Shown one piece after another: positions 1 through 5,631 of a DNA stretch of 7,859 nt. Made by a program: the position numbers and the translations under genes. The notes below the pieces were generated by a model. It saw only the letters and a program-made list of their open reading frames with translations, was not told the DNA's origin and made no database searches. Origin of the DNA: Candidatus Methanomethylophilaceae archaeon (GTDB lineage: Archaea > Thermoplasmatota > Thermoplasmata > Methanomassiliicoccales > Methanomethylophilaceae); contig JAFSYZ010000029.1 of NCBI GenBank assembly GCA_017455785.1, positions 1 to 7,859 of the forward strand. Reading direction: 5' to 3'. How positions within the stretch are numbered: position 1 is the first letter of the stretch; each line of letters begins with the position of its first letter.

Positions 1-5
1 ATCCA

Positions 6-221
6 TCATTCACACCCCCTGATATGCAGTATGGCGCACGTCCCTTTATCGTCCAGGAGTTCGAGGGTCCCGTCGGATTCCCTGTATGACGATACCTTCA
101 TGCGATATCCGTCGATGAAGGAATCGGTACCGTCATCTATGACCGTGATGCGTAGATAATCGTCACGTCCGTTCCTTTCCAGGATGACATCCCTGTCGCC
201 GCTGGTTGTTCCGAAGGTCAC
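6..221 (-). CDS. Hypothetical 71-aa protein, leaderless-type GTG start
   Basis: I do not recognise this protein. It is 71 residues long and mostly polar and charged, with alternating hydrophobic residues (for example YLRITVIDD and TCAILHIRG) that suggest a small beta-rich cytosolic fold. There is no signal peptide, membrane segment or clear motif, and only two cysteines, one near each side of the final HIRG stretch. The GTG start is the only reasonable one, because an in-frame TAA lies three codons upstream. No Shine-Dalgarno site is visible, but an AT-rich TATA-like stretch is centred about 26 nt before the GTG, the spacing expected for a leaderless archaeal transcript. It lies 86 nt downstream of the LRR protein gene on the same strand but appears to have its own promoter. 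The reading frame is complete. That it is a real gene is plausible, not proven. Confidence 0.5.
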   Translation of the reverse strand: MTFGTTSGDRDVILERNGRDDYLRITVIDDGTDSFIDGYRMKVSSYRESDGTLELLDDKGTCAILHIRGCE

Positions 222-240
222 TTTATCTTATCAGGCGTTT

Positions 241-254
241 AATAATATAATTTA
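241..254 (-). promoter_or_regulatory. TATA box for the 71-aa gene
   Basis: On the minus strand the stretch AAATTATATTATT lies with its centre near 247, about 26 nt before the GTG at 221. This matches the archaeal arrangement in which transcription starts at or next to the start codon. The rest of the 222-307 gap shows no clear terminator hairpin for the upstream LRR gene. Confidence 0.45.
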
Positions 255-307
255 GGCCAGACGGTGAACAATGATGATATCGGATTATAGAATGGCAGGT
301 CTGTTGC

Positions 308-1897
308 TCACACTTCCCTGATGCTACGTACTATCAGGAGTATGAATAGGACACAGAAGAAGACACCGATCAGGTTCTCCCACGGGTAGGGACGTTCTCC
401 GAAGATTTTGATTATGACGTTCGGATCCAAGAGCATATCATCCGGGAATTTAACGTCCTTGGTCACGGTCACGATCACCGGTTGTTCACCGTTGATGTAT
501 GATAATGTGGAATCGTTGAACGTTATGTCCGTTCCGTAGAAATTGACCTCTGTGAGCTTTGGACAGTTTGCGAACGTCCAACCACCGATTTTCAGGCTTT
601 CCGATTTGACATCGACGGATACCAGGGACTCGCATGAACTCATTACGTCTTCCTCGATGTATTTCACTGAAGCAGGTATCGTTATGCATTCTACTGCAGT
701 GTATGCGAAAGCGAACCCATCGATCTTCACAAGACCTTCCATCATTGTTATCTCCTTGAGATTTTTGCATTGACAGAATGCCATATAGTCAATCACCAGG
801 ATGTAATCCGGTATCGTTATCCTCTCCAGTGAGGTGCATGCGTAGAATGCCAGATCGGGTATCGTGTTCAGAGAGGGTGATAGAATGACCTCCTTCAGAT
901 TATTCGTTCCCATGAACGCCTTTCCCATTATGTCCGTTGTTTCTCCCGTGATCGTGAATACTTCATCCGCACGGGCACATGGATAGGAATGTAGAATCAC
1001 TTCCGCACCCTTGGTCTCATAGAGTATCCCGTCTGTGGCCACATATGTGCTTCCATCGCCGTCGATGAAGCGTTCCAGGTTCTTACAGAAACCGAATGCG
1101 CCGGATGCGATGTATGTTACATATTTGGGGATGGTGAAGCTTGTGAGTCCGGAACCGCGGAACGCTTCCTCATCGATATATGCCAGTTCATTAGGCATCG
1201 TCAGCTGCTTCAGGGAACTGCAGTTATAGAACGCATTCGGAGCAATCATACGTATGGAATCGGGGAGTCTGTTGCCTAACGTGGTCTTATTTATGAATTC
1301 CAGATTTGTGCAGTTCTCGAATGCCCTGTTAGGTATGACATATATCGTGTTCGGCATATTGATCTCGTAAAGCGATGTACAGTCCATGAAACAACCTTTC
1401 GAAAGAATGGTAACGGTGGCAGGTATGTTGTAGACATTGATGTTTTTCGCTGAAGGAACTTTGATTAACATGGCTTTGTTCTTGTCATAAAGGATGCCGT
1501 CGACCGAACTGAATGTCAGACTGTCCTCATCCACCTTGAGTTCCTTCAACGTTCTACATTCGAAGCAGCTATCCTCCAATTCCGTCACCGTGTATGGGAT
1601 CGTGATGCTTTCCAGTTCGGTGCAGATGAAATTGGTTCCTATGGAAACGACCTCATAGGTCACATCCTCGTATGTTATAGTCGGGGGGATGACGACAACC
1701 GGATCCTCCTTGAAACATTGGTTGGCATAGACGGTAACATCGTCTATCGGTACATACGTTATGTCATCGATCTCGATCCATTCGGGATCGTCGCCCTCAT
1801 CGTCTTCATCACCCTCATCGGCATCGACGTAACTCTGCGGGACCGTCAGGAATACGATGGCAACGATAGACAATAGGAAGATCCAACGAAGTTTCAC
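308..1897 (-). CDS. BspA-like leucine-rich-repeat surface protein with C-terminal membrane anchor
   Basis: With the start chosen here the protein has 529 residues and begins MKLRWIFLLSIVAIVFLTV, a clear signal peptide. An acidic linker (about residues 25-45, rich in D and E) follows. Then come about a dozen BspA/LRR_5-type repeats of the form 'aF.nCtsL..i.iP..v..I', for example NAFYNCSSLKQLTMP and LAFYACTSLERITIP. Two DGILY segments (about 133-137 and 289-293) are the insert usual between such repeat blocks. A hydrophobic helix (about 506-524) followed by RSIREV ends the protein, which suggests an outward-facing protein held by a C-terminal anchor. The family is known for adhesion-like roles in host-associated microbes; the ligand here is unknown. 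The frame stays open upstream to a GTG at 1990, but the GTG at 1897 puts the signal peptide at the N-terminus and has a TATA box 26 nt before it, so I prefer 1897. It is probably monocistronic. Confidence 0.85.
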   Translation of the reverse strand: MKLRWIFLLSIVAIVFLTVPQSYVDADEGDEDDEGDDPEWIEIDDITYVPIDDVTVYANQCFKEDPVVVIPPTITYEDVTYEVVSIGTNFICTELESITIPYTVTELEDSCFECRTLKELKVDEDSLTFSSVDGILYDKNKAMLIKVPSAKNINVYNIPATVTILSKGCFMDCTSLYEINMPNTIYVIPNRAFENCTNLEFINKTTLGNRLPDSIRMIAPNAFYNCSSLKQLTMPNELAYIDEEAFRGSGLTSFTIPKYVTYIASGAFGFCKNLERFIDGDGSTYVATDGILYETKGAEVILHSYPCARADEVFTITGETTDIMGKAFMGTNNLKEVILSPSLNTIPDLAFYACTSLERITIPDYILVIDYMAFCQCKNLKEITMMEGLVKIDGFAFAYTAVECITIPASVKYIEEDVMSSCESLVSVDVKSESLKIGGWTFANCPKLTEVNFYGTDITFNDSTLSYINGEQPVIVTVTKDVKFPDDMLLDPNVIIKIFGERPYPWENLIGVFFCVLFILLIVRSIREV

Positions 1898-1917
1898 GTT
1901 ACCGGGTAGGACATCCG

Positions 1918-1926
1918 ATGTATAAA
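1918..1926 (-). promoter_or_regulatory. TATA box for the LRR surface protein gene
   Basis: TTTATACAT on the minus strand is centred near 1923, 26 nt before the GTG at 1897, and there is no Shine-Dalgarno site between them. This fits a leaderless transcript and is the main nucleotide evidence for starting the protein at 1897 rather than 1990. No comparable element precedes the GTG at 1990. Confidence 0.5.
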
Positions 1927-2027
1927 CGGTTTTACAGTGACGACGTTCGACGACCCTTAGTATAGCGGACCGAATGAGGTCCGAGAGCACCTAATGCTAC
2001 ACGATTACGATCATTGTACCAGGCATC

Positions 2028-2058
2028 AAAAAAAAGAAATTGGCCCGTTTGAGCGGGC
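2028..2058 (-). terminator. Hairpin plus T-run terminator after the first TM2 gene
   Basis: Read on the minus strand, GCCCG-CTCAAA-CGGGC forms a 5-bp GC stem (2043-2058). It is followed by CAATTTC and a run of eight T. It lies just after the stop codon of the TM2 gene at 2066. The long T-run is the key signal for archaeal termination. Confidence 0.7.
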
Positions 2059-2065
2059 ATGGGTT

Positions 2066-2299
2066 TTACACGAAATCAAAGAATCCTGTTGGGATTGTGA
2101 TTTCTCCGTTCTCATCCTTCTCGAGCTTGAAGATGCCCCAGATGAACTCGACCAGAGCGATGATGCTTCCGACCAAGATGAATGACAGAATCAGCTGTAC
2201 GACTCCGGGGAGGATCCTTCCGTTGATGAACTTGTGGATTCCAAGGCTTCCGAGGAAGAAGATGATTACGAGATACAAGATCTTGTTGATTTTCTCCAT
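2066..2299 (-). CDS. TM2-domain small membrane protein (copy 1)
   Basis: This 77-residue protein matches the TM2 domain (Pfam TM2 family). A first hydrophobic helix (about residues 7-21) runs into the signature FFLGSLGIHKFINGRILPG. A second helix (about 33-56) ends in VEFIWGIFKL, and a short polar tail ends in PTGFFDFV. TM2 proteins are small two-helix membrane proteins, usually fused to or found near other functions; their biochemical role is not settled. The ATG start is supported by AGGTGA at 2307-2312, a close match to the anti-Shine-Dalgarno sequence with a 7-nt spacer, and by a TATA-like element about 39 nt upstream. It has its own terminator. It differs from the neighbouring copy at 2544-2777 at only 8 of 77 residues, all conservative, so a tandem duplication is likely. 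Confidence 0.85.
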   Translation of the reverse strand: MEKINKILYLVIIFFLGSLGIHKFINGRILPGVVQLILSFILVGSIIALVEFIWGIFKLEKDENGEITIPTGFFDFV

Positions 2300-2306
2300 T
2301 AGTAGC

Positions 2307-2342
2307 TCACCTACTGTTTCGTATATCGATTTACTTATTTAA
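2307..2342 (-). promoter_or_regulatory. Promoter and SD site of TM2 copy 1
   Basis: On the minus strand TTAAATAAG (2334-2342) is centred about 39 nt before the ATG, and AGGTGA (2307-2312) is the ribosome binding site. The second TM2 copy has its TATA box at the same distance, which supports the assignment although the intergenic sequences otherwise differ. Confidence 0.5.
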
Positions 2343-2351
2343 CTTACTTCG

Positions 2352-2379
2352 TATTTTCCGAGTAATATATTACGAAAAT
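2352..2379. promoter_or_regulatory. AT-rich dyad upstream of TM2 copy 1, possible operator
   Basis: A perfect 12-bp palindrome GTAATATATTAC (2362-2373) is flanked by inverted arms: ATTTTC (2353-2358) on one side and GAAAAT (2374-2379) on the other. It sits just upstream of the proposed TATA box. It could be a regulator site or an alternative TATA box. Function is inferred from symmetry and position only. Confidence 0.35.
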
Positions 2380-2400
2380 CGTAACAAATACAAACCCTTT

Positions 2401-2412
2401 ACCCATATGGGT
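2401..2412. promoter_or_regulatory. Perfect palindrome ACCCATATGGGT
   Basis: This 12-bp perfect palindrome lies about 103 nt upstream of the first TM2 start. A related element, CCCATACGG within an inverted repeat, lies about 123 nt upstream of the second TM2 start (2900-2908). The shared CCCATA(C/T)GG core suggests a common regulatory site, but two instances cannot prove it. The rest of 2413-2498 holds only an imperfect CATAC/GTATG inverted repeat (2467-2481) and no gene I can support. Confidence 0.3.
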
Positions 2413-2498
2413 GATTATTCGGAGTCAGGGATGTTTCTGTATTCAGTATGATTCGTCTTATCGGTGCATACAATCCGTATGACAACACCTTGACAATG

Positions 2499-2530
2499 TA
2501 AAGAAAGGAAATGTGCCCGGTGAACGGGCA
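2499..2530 (-). terminator. Hairpin terminator after the second TM2 gene
   Basis: On the minus strand TGCCCG-TTCAC-CGGGCA forms a 6-bp stem (2514-2530), followed by CATTTCCTTTCTTT. It resembles the terminator of the first copy (same GCCCG/CGGGC stem), so the duplication probably included the 3' hairpin. Confidence 0.65.
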
Positions 2531-2543
2531 AAATGTTTGTTCC

Positions 2544-2777
2544 TCACAGGAAGTCGAAGAATCCTGTAGGGATTGTGATTTCTCCGTTCTCATCTTTCTC
2601 GAGCTTGATGATGCCCCAGATGAACTCGACCAGTGCGATGATGCTTCCGATCAAGATGAAAGACAGAATCAACTGTACGATACCGGGAAGGATCCTTCCG
2701 TTGAGGTACTTGTGGATTCCAAGACTTCCAAGGAAGAAGATAAGAACGAGATACAAGACCTTGTTGATTTTCTCCAT
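2544..2777 (-). CDS. TM2-domain small membrane protein (copy 2)
   Basis: This 77-residue TM2-family protein is 69/77 identical to the copy at 2066-2299. The changes are I7V, I12L, F24Y, I25L, V33I, V43I, F57I and V77L, naming copy 1 first, and all keep hydrophobic character. The two helices (about 7-21 and 33-56), the GSLGIHKYLNGRILPG signature and the EKDENGEITIPTGFFDF tail are all retained. That pattern suggests both copies are under purifying selection rather than one decaying. A ribosome binding site resembling AGGT lies 8 nt before the ATG, and GTATATATC (2812-2820) is a good TATA box about 39 nt upstream. It follows the suf operon on the same strand but is separated from it by a strong terminator, so it is its own transcription unit. 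Confidence 0.85.
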   Translation of the reverse strand: MEKINKVLYLVLIFFLGSLGIHKYLNGRILPGIVQLILSFILIGSIIALVEFIWGIIKLEKDENGEITIPTGFFDFL

Positions 2778-2785
2778 GTAGATCT

Positions 2786-2820
2786 ACCTACGATGGTTGA
2801 ATAATAATTCAGATATATAC
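2786..2820 (-). promoter_or_regulatory. Promoter and SD site of TM2 copy 2
   Basis: GTATATATC on the minus strand (2812-2820) is a near-consensus TATA box centred 39 nt before the ATG at 2777. TAGGTAG near 2785-2791 is the likely ribosome binding site. Between this and the suf terminator (2821-2939) I see only the inverted repeat CATAC-G-GTATG at 2902-2912 and no gene. Confidence 0.55.
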
Positions 2821-2937
2821 TGCTATTGCTAAAGTGACGGATAAAAAATCATTATCAAATCTATTCTGGGTATGTTCTAGACCTTAAAAAGAGAGATACC
2901 CCATACGGTATGCGCTTAACACAATGGCTATCGTATG

Positions 2938-2969
2938 AGATAAAGATGAAAGAAGGGCCTTTCGGCCCT
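2938..2969 (-). terminator. Terminator of the sufCB operon
   Basis: On the minus strand AGGGCC-GAAA-GGCCCT is a perfect 6-bp GC stem closed by a GNRA-type tetraloop (2954-2969), followed by the pyrimidine-rich tail TCTTTCATCTTTATCTC. It begins 2 nt after the sufB stop codon. Confidence 0.8.
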
Positions 2970-2971
2970 GT

Positions 2972-4183
2972 TCAGCTGCCCAGATTGGCTTTCTCTATGG
3001 CGTCGTCGATCTCCGCCTTGAGATGGTCCGGCAGACCCTGTATGCTCCCTACAAGGAATCCTCTGACGATCATACTGACCGCATCGTCCTCGGACAAACC
3101 GCGGGACATGAGATACTCGATCTGATCCCTTGCGATCTTACCCACCGCTGCCTCATGTGTCATCTCCACATCGGAGACGGTAGAACCCAATTCAGGGATG
3201 GACTGTGTGCTTCCTTTGTTTCCGAGCATGATGCTCCTGCATTCCAGGTGTGCCTTGATGCCGGGAGCGTTACCCATCAGGCTTCCGCGTGCGATGATGT
3301 TCCCTTCGCGGACGATGTTCCTGGAGATGATCTCGGCCGTCGTTTCGGGTGCGTTCAGGATCACACTTCCGCCTGTATCCACATTGGAACCCTCATCCGC
3401 CATACACACGGTGTTGAATTTGCATGACGCCCCCTTACCGTTCAACTGACATACAGGGAACGACTGAAGCGTACCAACGGGGTTCAGGAGGACGTAGTTG
3501 TTGACGAAATGTCCGCCTTCCTCGACGATGGTCCCTGTCCTCGGACGTACCTTGGTCTTCGTACCCCAGTTGTGGATCATCGAGAACACGATGGATGCGT
3601 TCTTCTTCACGTAGATCTCGCTGACACCTATATGCAGTGCATCGTTGACATGGTTACCTGTGGTACATCCTGTGATTATGTCCAATGAGGAATCCTCATC
3701 GGCGATGATTATGTTGTGGAGGGTCTGTGCTCCCTTCTTGGTACCTATCAGCATACATGACTGTACTGGGTACGTCGCCTTCACACCCTTCTTGACGTGT
3801 ATGAAGTATCCGTCCGCATCATCGAGGTACGTCTTCGCGGTGTACTTATCCTTCTCGGGACTGACCGCTTTCCAGTAGTAATCCTTGAGCCAATCGTACT
3901 TCTTAAGTGCCTCCTTGGTGCTGAGCAGCTCTATGCCTTCCGGCATCTTGTTCGAGCAGTGGCTCATGCTGTTGTCGATGAACATGATGGTGCCTGCACG
4001 TCCTTCCTCGTCTGCCATGACACCTACGTGCTCCATGATCTGACGGGTATCCTTGTCAGCTTTCTTAAGGTCAGGAATGGACTCCTTCATGCCCGCTTCG
4101 TCATAATAGTCGAGATCCACGTCAGGGCCAAAAGCGCCCTTCTTCTCGAGTGCCTTCCTTATTCCATCTTCACCATTCTGCAT
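2972..4183 (-). CDS. sufB: SufB, Fe-S cluster scaffold (short archaeal type)
   Basis: SufB is the beta-helix scaffold on which Fe-S clusters are assembled with the SufC ATPase in the cytosol. With the ATG at 4183 the protein has 403 residues, shorter than bacterial SufB (about 480-495) and typical of archaeal SUF-like minimal systems that lack SufD and SufE. The family core is clear: TLHNIIIADEDSSLDIITGC in the middle, then VREGNIIARG, GIKAHLECRSIMLGNKG, and MTHEAAVGKIARDQIEYLMS with SEDDAVSMIVRGF at the end. Cys315 in LECRSIMLG and Glu344 in THEA align with residues needed for cluster assembly in E. coli SufB (Cys405 and the HEA-region Glu). The frame is open to 4249, but the ATG at 4183 has GGAG 10 nt upstream and a natural N-terminus. 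It overlaps the end of sufC by 25 nt, indicating translational coupling. Confidence 0.93.
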   Translation of the reverse strand: MQNGEDGIRKALEKKGAFGPDVDLDYYDEAGMKESIPDLKKADKDTRQIMEHVGVMADEEGRAGTIMFIDNSMSHCSNKMPEGIELLSTKEALKKYDWLKDYYWKAVSPEKDKYTAKTYLDDADGYFIHVKKGVKATYPVQSCMLIGTKKGAQTLHNIIIADEDSSLDIITGCTTGNHVNDALHIGVSEIYVKKNASIVFSMIHNWGTKTKVRPRTGTIVEEGGHFVNNYVLLNPVGTLQSFPVCQLNGKGASCKFNTVCMADEGSNVDTGGSVILNAPETTAEIISRNIVREGNIIARGSLMGNAPGIKAHLECRSIMLGNKGSTQSIPELGSTVSDVEMTHEAAVGKIARDQIEYLMSRGLSEDDAVSMIVRGFLVGSIQGLPDHLKAEIDDAIEKANLGS

Positions 4184-4905
4184 GATATGCACTCTCCGTA
4201 ACCTCTTTCCTTGATGTCCTTCAGTATGTCCATCGGGCGACCTGTACATCTGATGAGCCCGTCCCTCAGGACGTATGCCTTATCGGCACCGATGTAGTCC
4301 AGAATCTGTCCTGTGTGCGTGATCACCAAAGATGAGACGCACCTCTTACCGTTGGGACAGTTGTTGTTCTTAGCGTAGAGAAGGTCGTGTACCTTCTTTC
4401 CGATCAGGTCTATGTTCTCCAGGTCCACTCCTGATTCGGGCTCGTCTAGAAGGACGAAGTCCGGTTTCTGCGCTGTCAGTTGCATCAGTTCCGACCTCTT
4501 GATCTCCCCTCCTGAGAAACCGACGTTTATGTCCCTTTCCAGGAAGCTCTCCATCTTGAAGTCGCTTGCATTGTCGACAGCCTTCACATCACCGCCTGCA
4601 GTGGCCTTGACCAGGTCGCCGAGTTTCACTCCGACGACGTTCGGCGGTCTCTGCATCATCATGCCTATCCCGAGTCTTGCACGTTCATCAACAGGCATTT
4701 CCGTGATATCCTTGCCTTTGAACATGATCTTGCCTTTGGTCACACGGCACGTACCGTATCCCATTATGGCGCTCAGCAGTGTGGATTTACCGGAACCGTT
4801 GGGACCGAAGAGAACACAGGTCTCTCCCTCCTTGACATCCAGGGATATCCCTTTCAGGATCTCCCTTCCTCCAGCCTCCACGTGAAGGTCCTTGATCTCT
4901 AACAT
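4159..4905 (-). CDS. sufC: SufC, ABC-type ATPase of Fe-S cluster assembly
   Basis: SufC is the cytosolic ATPase that drives conformational change of the SufB scaffold; despite its ABC fold it is not a transporter. All ABC motifs are present in 248 residues: Walker A GPNGSGKS (34-41), Q-loop Gln85 in MMMQRPP, signature FSGGE (130-134), Walker B VLLDEP (151-156) and the H-loop His197 in VITHTG. Length and motif wording fit SufC (normally about 250). Unusual details are an NNCPNGKRC segment (Cys183, Cys189) just before the H-loop strand and a C-terminal ECISC (Cys239, Cys242); these may be lineage features or may bind metal. The ATG at 4905 has AGGT 6 nt upstream. It is the first gene of a two-gene operon with sufB. 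The promoter region carries a perfect inverted repeat, so regulation by a DNA-binding repressor or activator is likely. Confidence 0.95.
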   Translation of the reverse strand: MLEIKDLHVEAGGREILKGISLDVKEGETCVLFGPNGSGKSTLLSAIMGYGTCRVTKGKIMFKGKDITEMPVDERARLGIGMMMQRPPNVVGVKLGDLVKATAGGDVKAVDNASDFKMESFLERDINVGFSGGEIKRSELMQLTAQKPDFVLLDEPESGVDLENIDLIGKKVHDLLYAKNNNCPNGKRCVSSLVITHTGQILDYIGADKAYVLRDGLIRCTGRPMDILKDIKERGYGECISCRMVKME

Positions 4906-4928
4906 AGACTAACCTGTCTGCTAGTATA

Positions 4929-4961
4929 GATAGTTAGGATAATAATGATTTCCTAACTATC
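4929..4961. promoter_or_regulatory. 11-bp perfect inverted repeat straddling the sufC TATA box (putative operator)
   Basis: GATAGTTAGGA (4929-4939) and TCCTAACTATC (4951-4961) are perfect reverse complements separated by 11 nt. The spacer reads AATCATTATTA on the minus strand and is centred about 39 nt before the sufC ATG, the same distance as the TATA boxes of the two TM2 genes. A protein bound to this dyad would therefore flank or cover the TATA box. The identity of the regulator is unknown. Confidence 0.6.
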
Positions 4962-4977
4962 GTTAATAACACATCTT

Positions 4978-5026
4978 AATCATCGACCAGGAAAAGAGTA
5001 GGTCAATCATTGTCAACATTTTTATC
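4978..5026 (+). promoter_or_regulatory. Promoter of the flavoprotein gene with imperfect inverted repeat
   Basis: CATTTTTATC (5017-5026) is a TATA-like element centred 27 nt before the ATG at 5049, with no Shine-Dalgarno site, so a leaderless transcript is likely. Just upstream, AATCATCGACC (4978-4988) and GGTCAATCATT (5001-5011) form a 9/11 imperfect inverted repeat that could be a second regulator site. Confidence 0.4.
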
Positions 5027-5048
5027 GCTCCCTACCAATCGCTGCATC

Positions 5049-5618
5049 ATGAAGGTCATCGCTCTCAACGGAAGTCCGCGTCTCTTAGGCAACACATCGC
5101 AGGCATTGAATGTGATATTGGACGATCTGAACAAGGAGGGTATCGAGACCGAGTACATCCAGGTGTACGAGGATCACATGAATCCCTGCAACCATTGCAG
5201 TTCGTGCGAGATGCGCGGTGACGGAAGATGCATAGCCGAGGATGACCGTATGAACGAATATCTCGACAGGATGAAGGCGGCCGATGCCGTGATCATCGCC
5301 TCACCGACATACTATGGTTCATGTACCGCACAGCTGAAGATGTTCCTGGAGCGTGCCGGTTTCGCCTGCAGGTACGGAGGATATCCATTGAACGGTAAGA
5401 TCGGAGCGGCCTTCACTGTACAGGAGCGTGCCGGCGGATTCGCAGTGTATTCCGAATTGGTCAACTGGATGCTCGGCAATGGTATGACAGTGGTCGGTTC
5501 CACACCGTTGGCGGTGATAAACGCCAAGAACCCCTTTGAGTACGAGAAGGACGAGATGGGTATGCGCGCACTGCATTCGCTCGCCCAGAACATCGTTAAA
5601 GAGTTGGAGAGGGAGTGA
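5049..5618 (+). CDS. Iron-sulfur flavoprotein (Isf-like, flavodoxin fold)
   Basis: This 189-residue protein belongs to the NADPH-dependent FMN reductase/flavodoxin-fold family. It starts MKVIALNGSPRLLGNTSQAL, the FMN phosphate-binding loop. A compact cysteine motif follows, CNHCSSC then RC (Cys47, 50, 53, 61), with spacing CX2CX2CX7C. This is the arrangement that holds a 4Fe-4S cluster in the iron-sulfur flavoproteins (Isf) of methanogens. ASPTYYGSCTAQLKMFLERA (about 84-103) is the conserved second flavin loop. Isf proteins transfer electrons between ferredoxin and acceptors and have been linked to oxygen and peroxide reduction. The frame is open to 5010, but the ATG at 5049 gives the canonical N-terminus and has a TATA box 27 nt upstream. 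It diverges from sufCB, consistent with shared redox or iron control. The exact electron donor and acceptor cannot be told from sequence. Confidence 0.88.
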   Translation: MKVIALNGSPRLLGNTSQALNVILDDLNKEGIETEYIQVYEDHMNPCNHCSSCEMRGDGRCIAEDDRMNEYLDRMKAADAVIIASPTYYGSCTAQLKMFLERAGFACRYGGYPLNGKIGAAFTVQERAGGFAVYSELVNWMLGNGMTVVGSTPLAVINAKNPFEYEKDEMGMRALHSLAQNIVKELERE

Positions 5619-5631
5619 ATCCCCCTCATCC

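Larger units (their letters stand above)
2043..2777 (-). repeat. Tandem duplication of a TM2 gene unit with its terminator
   Basis: Two units, each consisting of a 234-bp coding region and a GCCCG/CGGGC terminator hairpin, lie head to tail (2043-2299 and 2514-2777) with about 200 bp of unrelated spacer. The nucleotide sequences are nearly identical over the coding parts. The upstream regions differ except for TATA spacing and a CCCATA(C/T)GG element. Confidence 0.75.

Noticed and set aside
308..1897. Repeats in the LRR gene as a possible DNA repeat array or CRISPR
   Set aside because: The periodicity is at protein level (about 23 residues with a variable sequence); no exact DNA repeats with unique spacers are present.
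1898..1990. N-terminal extension of the LRR protein to a GTG at 1990
   Set aside because: It would put 31 polar residues before an obvious signal peptide, has no SD site or TATA support, and its GTG directly follows an in-frame TAG.
2399..2593. 64-residue minus-strand frame in the TM2 spacer
   Set aside because: It runs across the terminator hairpin and into the end of TM2 copy 2, and has no promoter or SD support.
2511..2804. 97-residue plus-strand frame across TM2 copy 2, with a similar frame across copy 1
   Set aside because: Similar plus-strand frames occur over both copies simply because the DNA is duplicated; they are antisense to clear TM2 genes and match nothing I know.
4184..4249. 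N-terminal extension of SufB by 22 residues
   Set aside because: The stretch lies inside sufC in another frame and is rich in Arg, Gly and His; the ATG at 4183 has an SD site and gives a normal SufB N-terminus.
4412..4885. 157-residue plus-strand frame inside sufC
   Set aside because: It is rich in Ser and Pro, lies wholly antisense to a gene with every ABC motif, and has no start signals.
5010..5048. N-terminal extension of the flavoprotein by 13 residues
   Set aside because: It would start at a TTG and precede the canonical MKVIALNGSPR start; the TATA box at 5017-5026 would lie inside the coding region.
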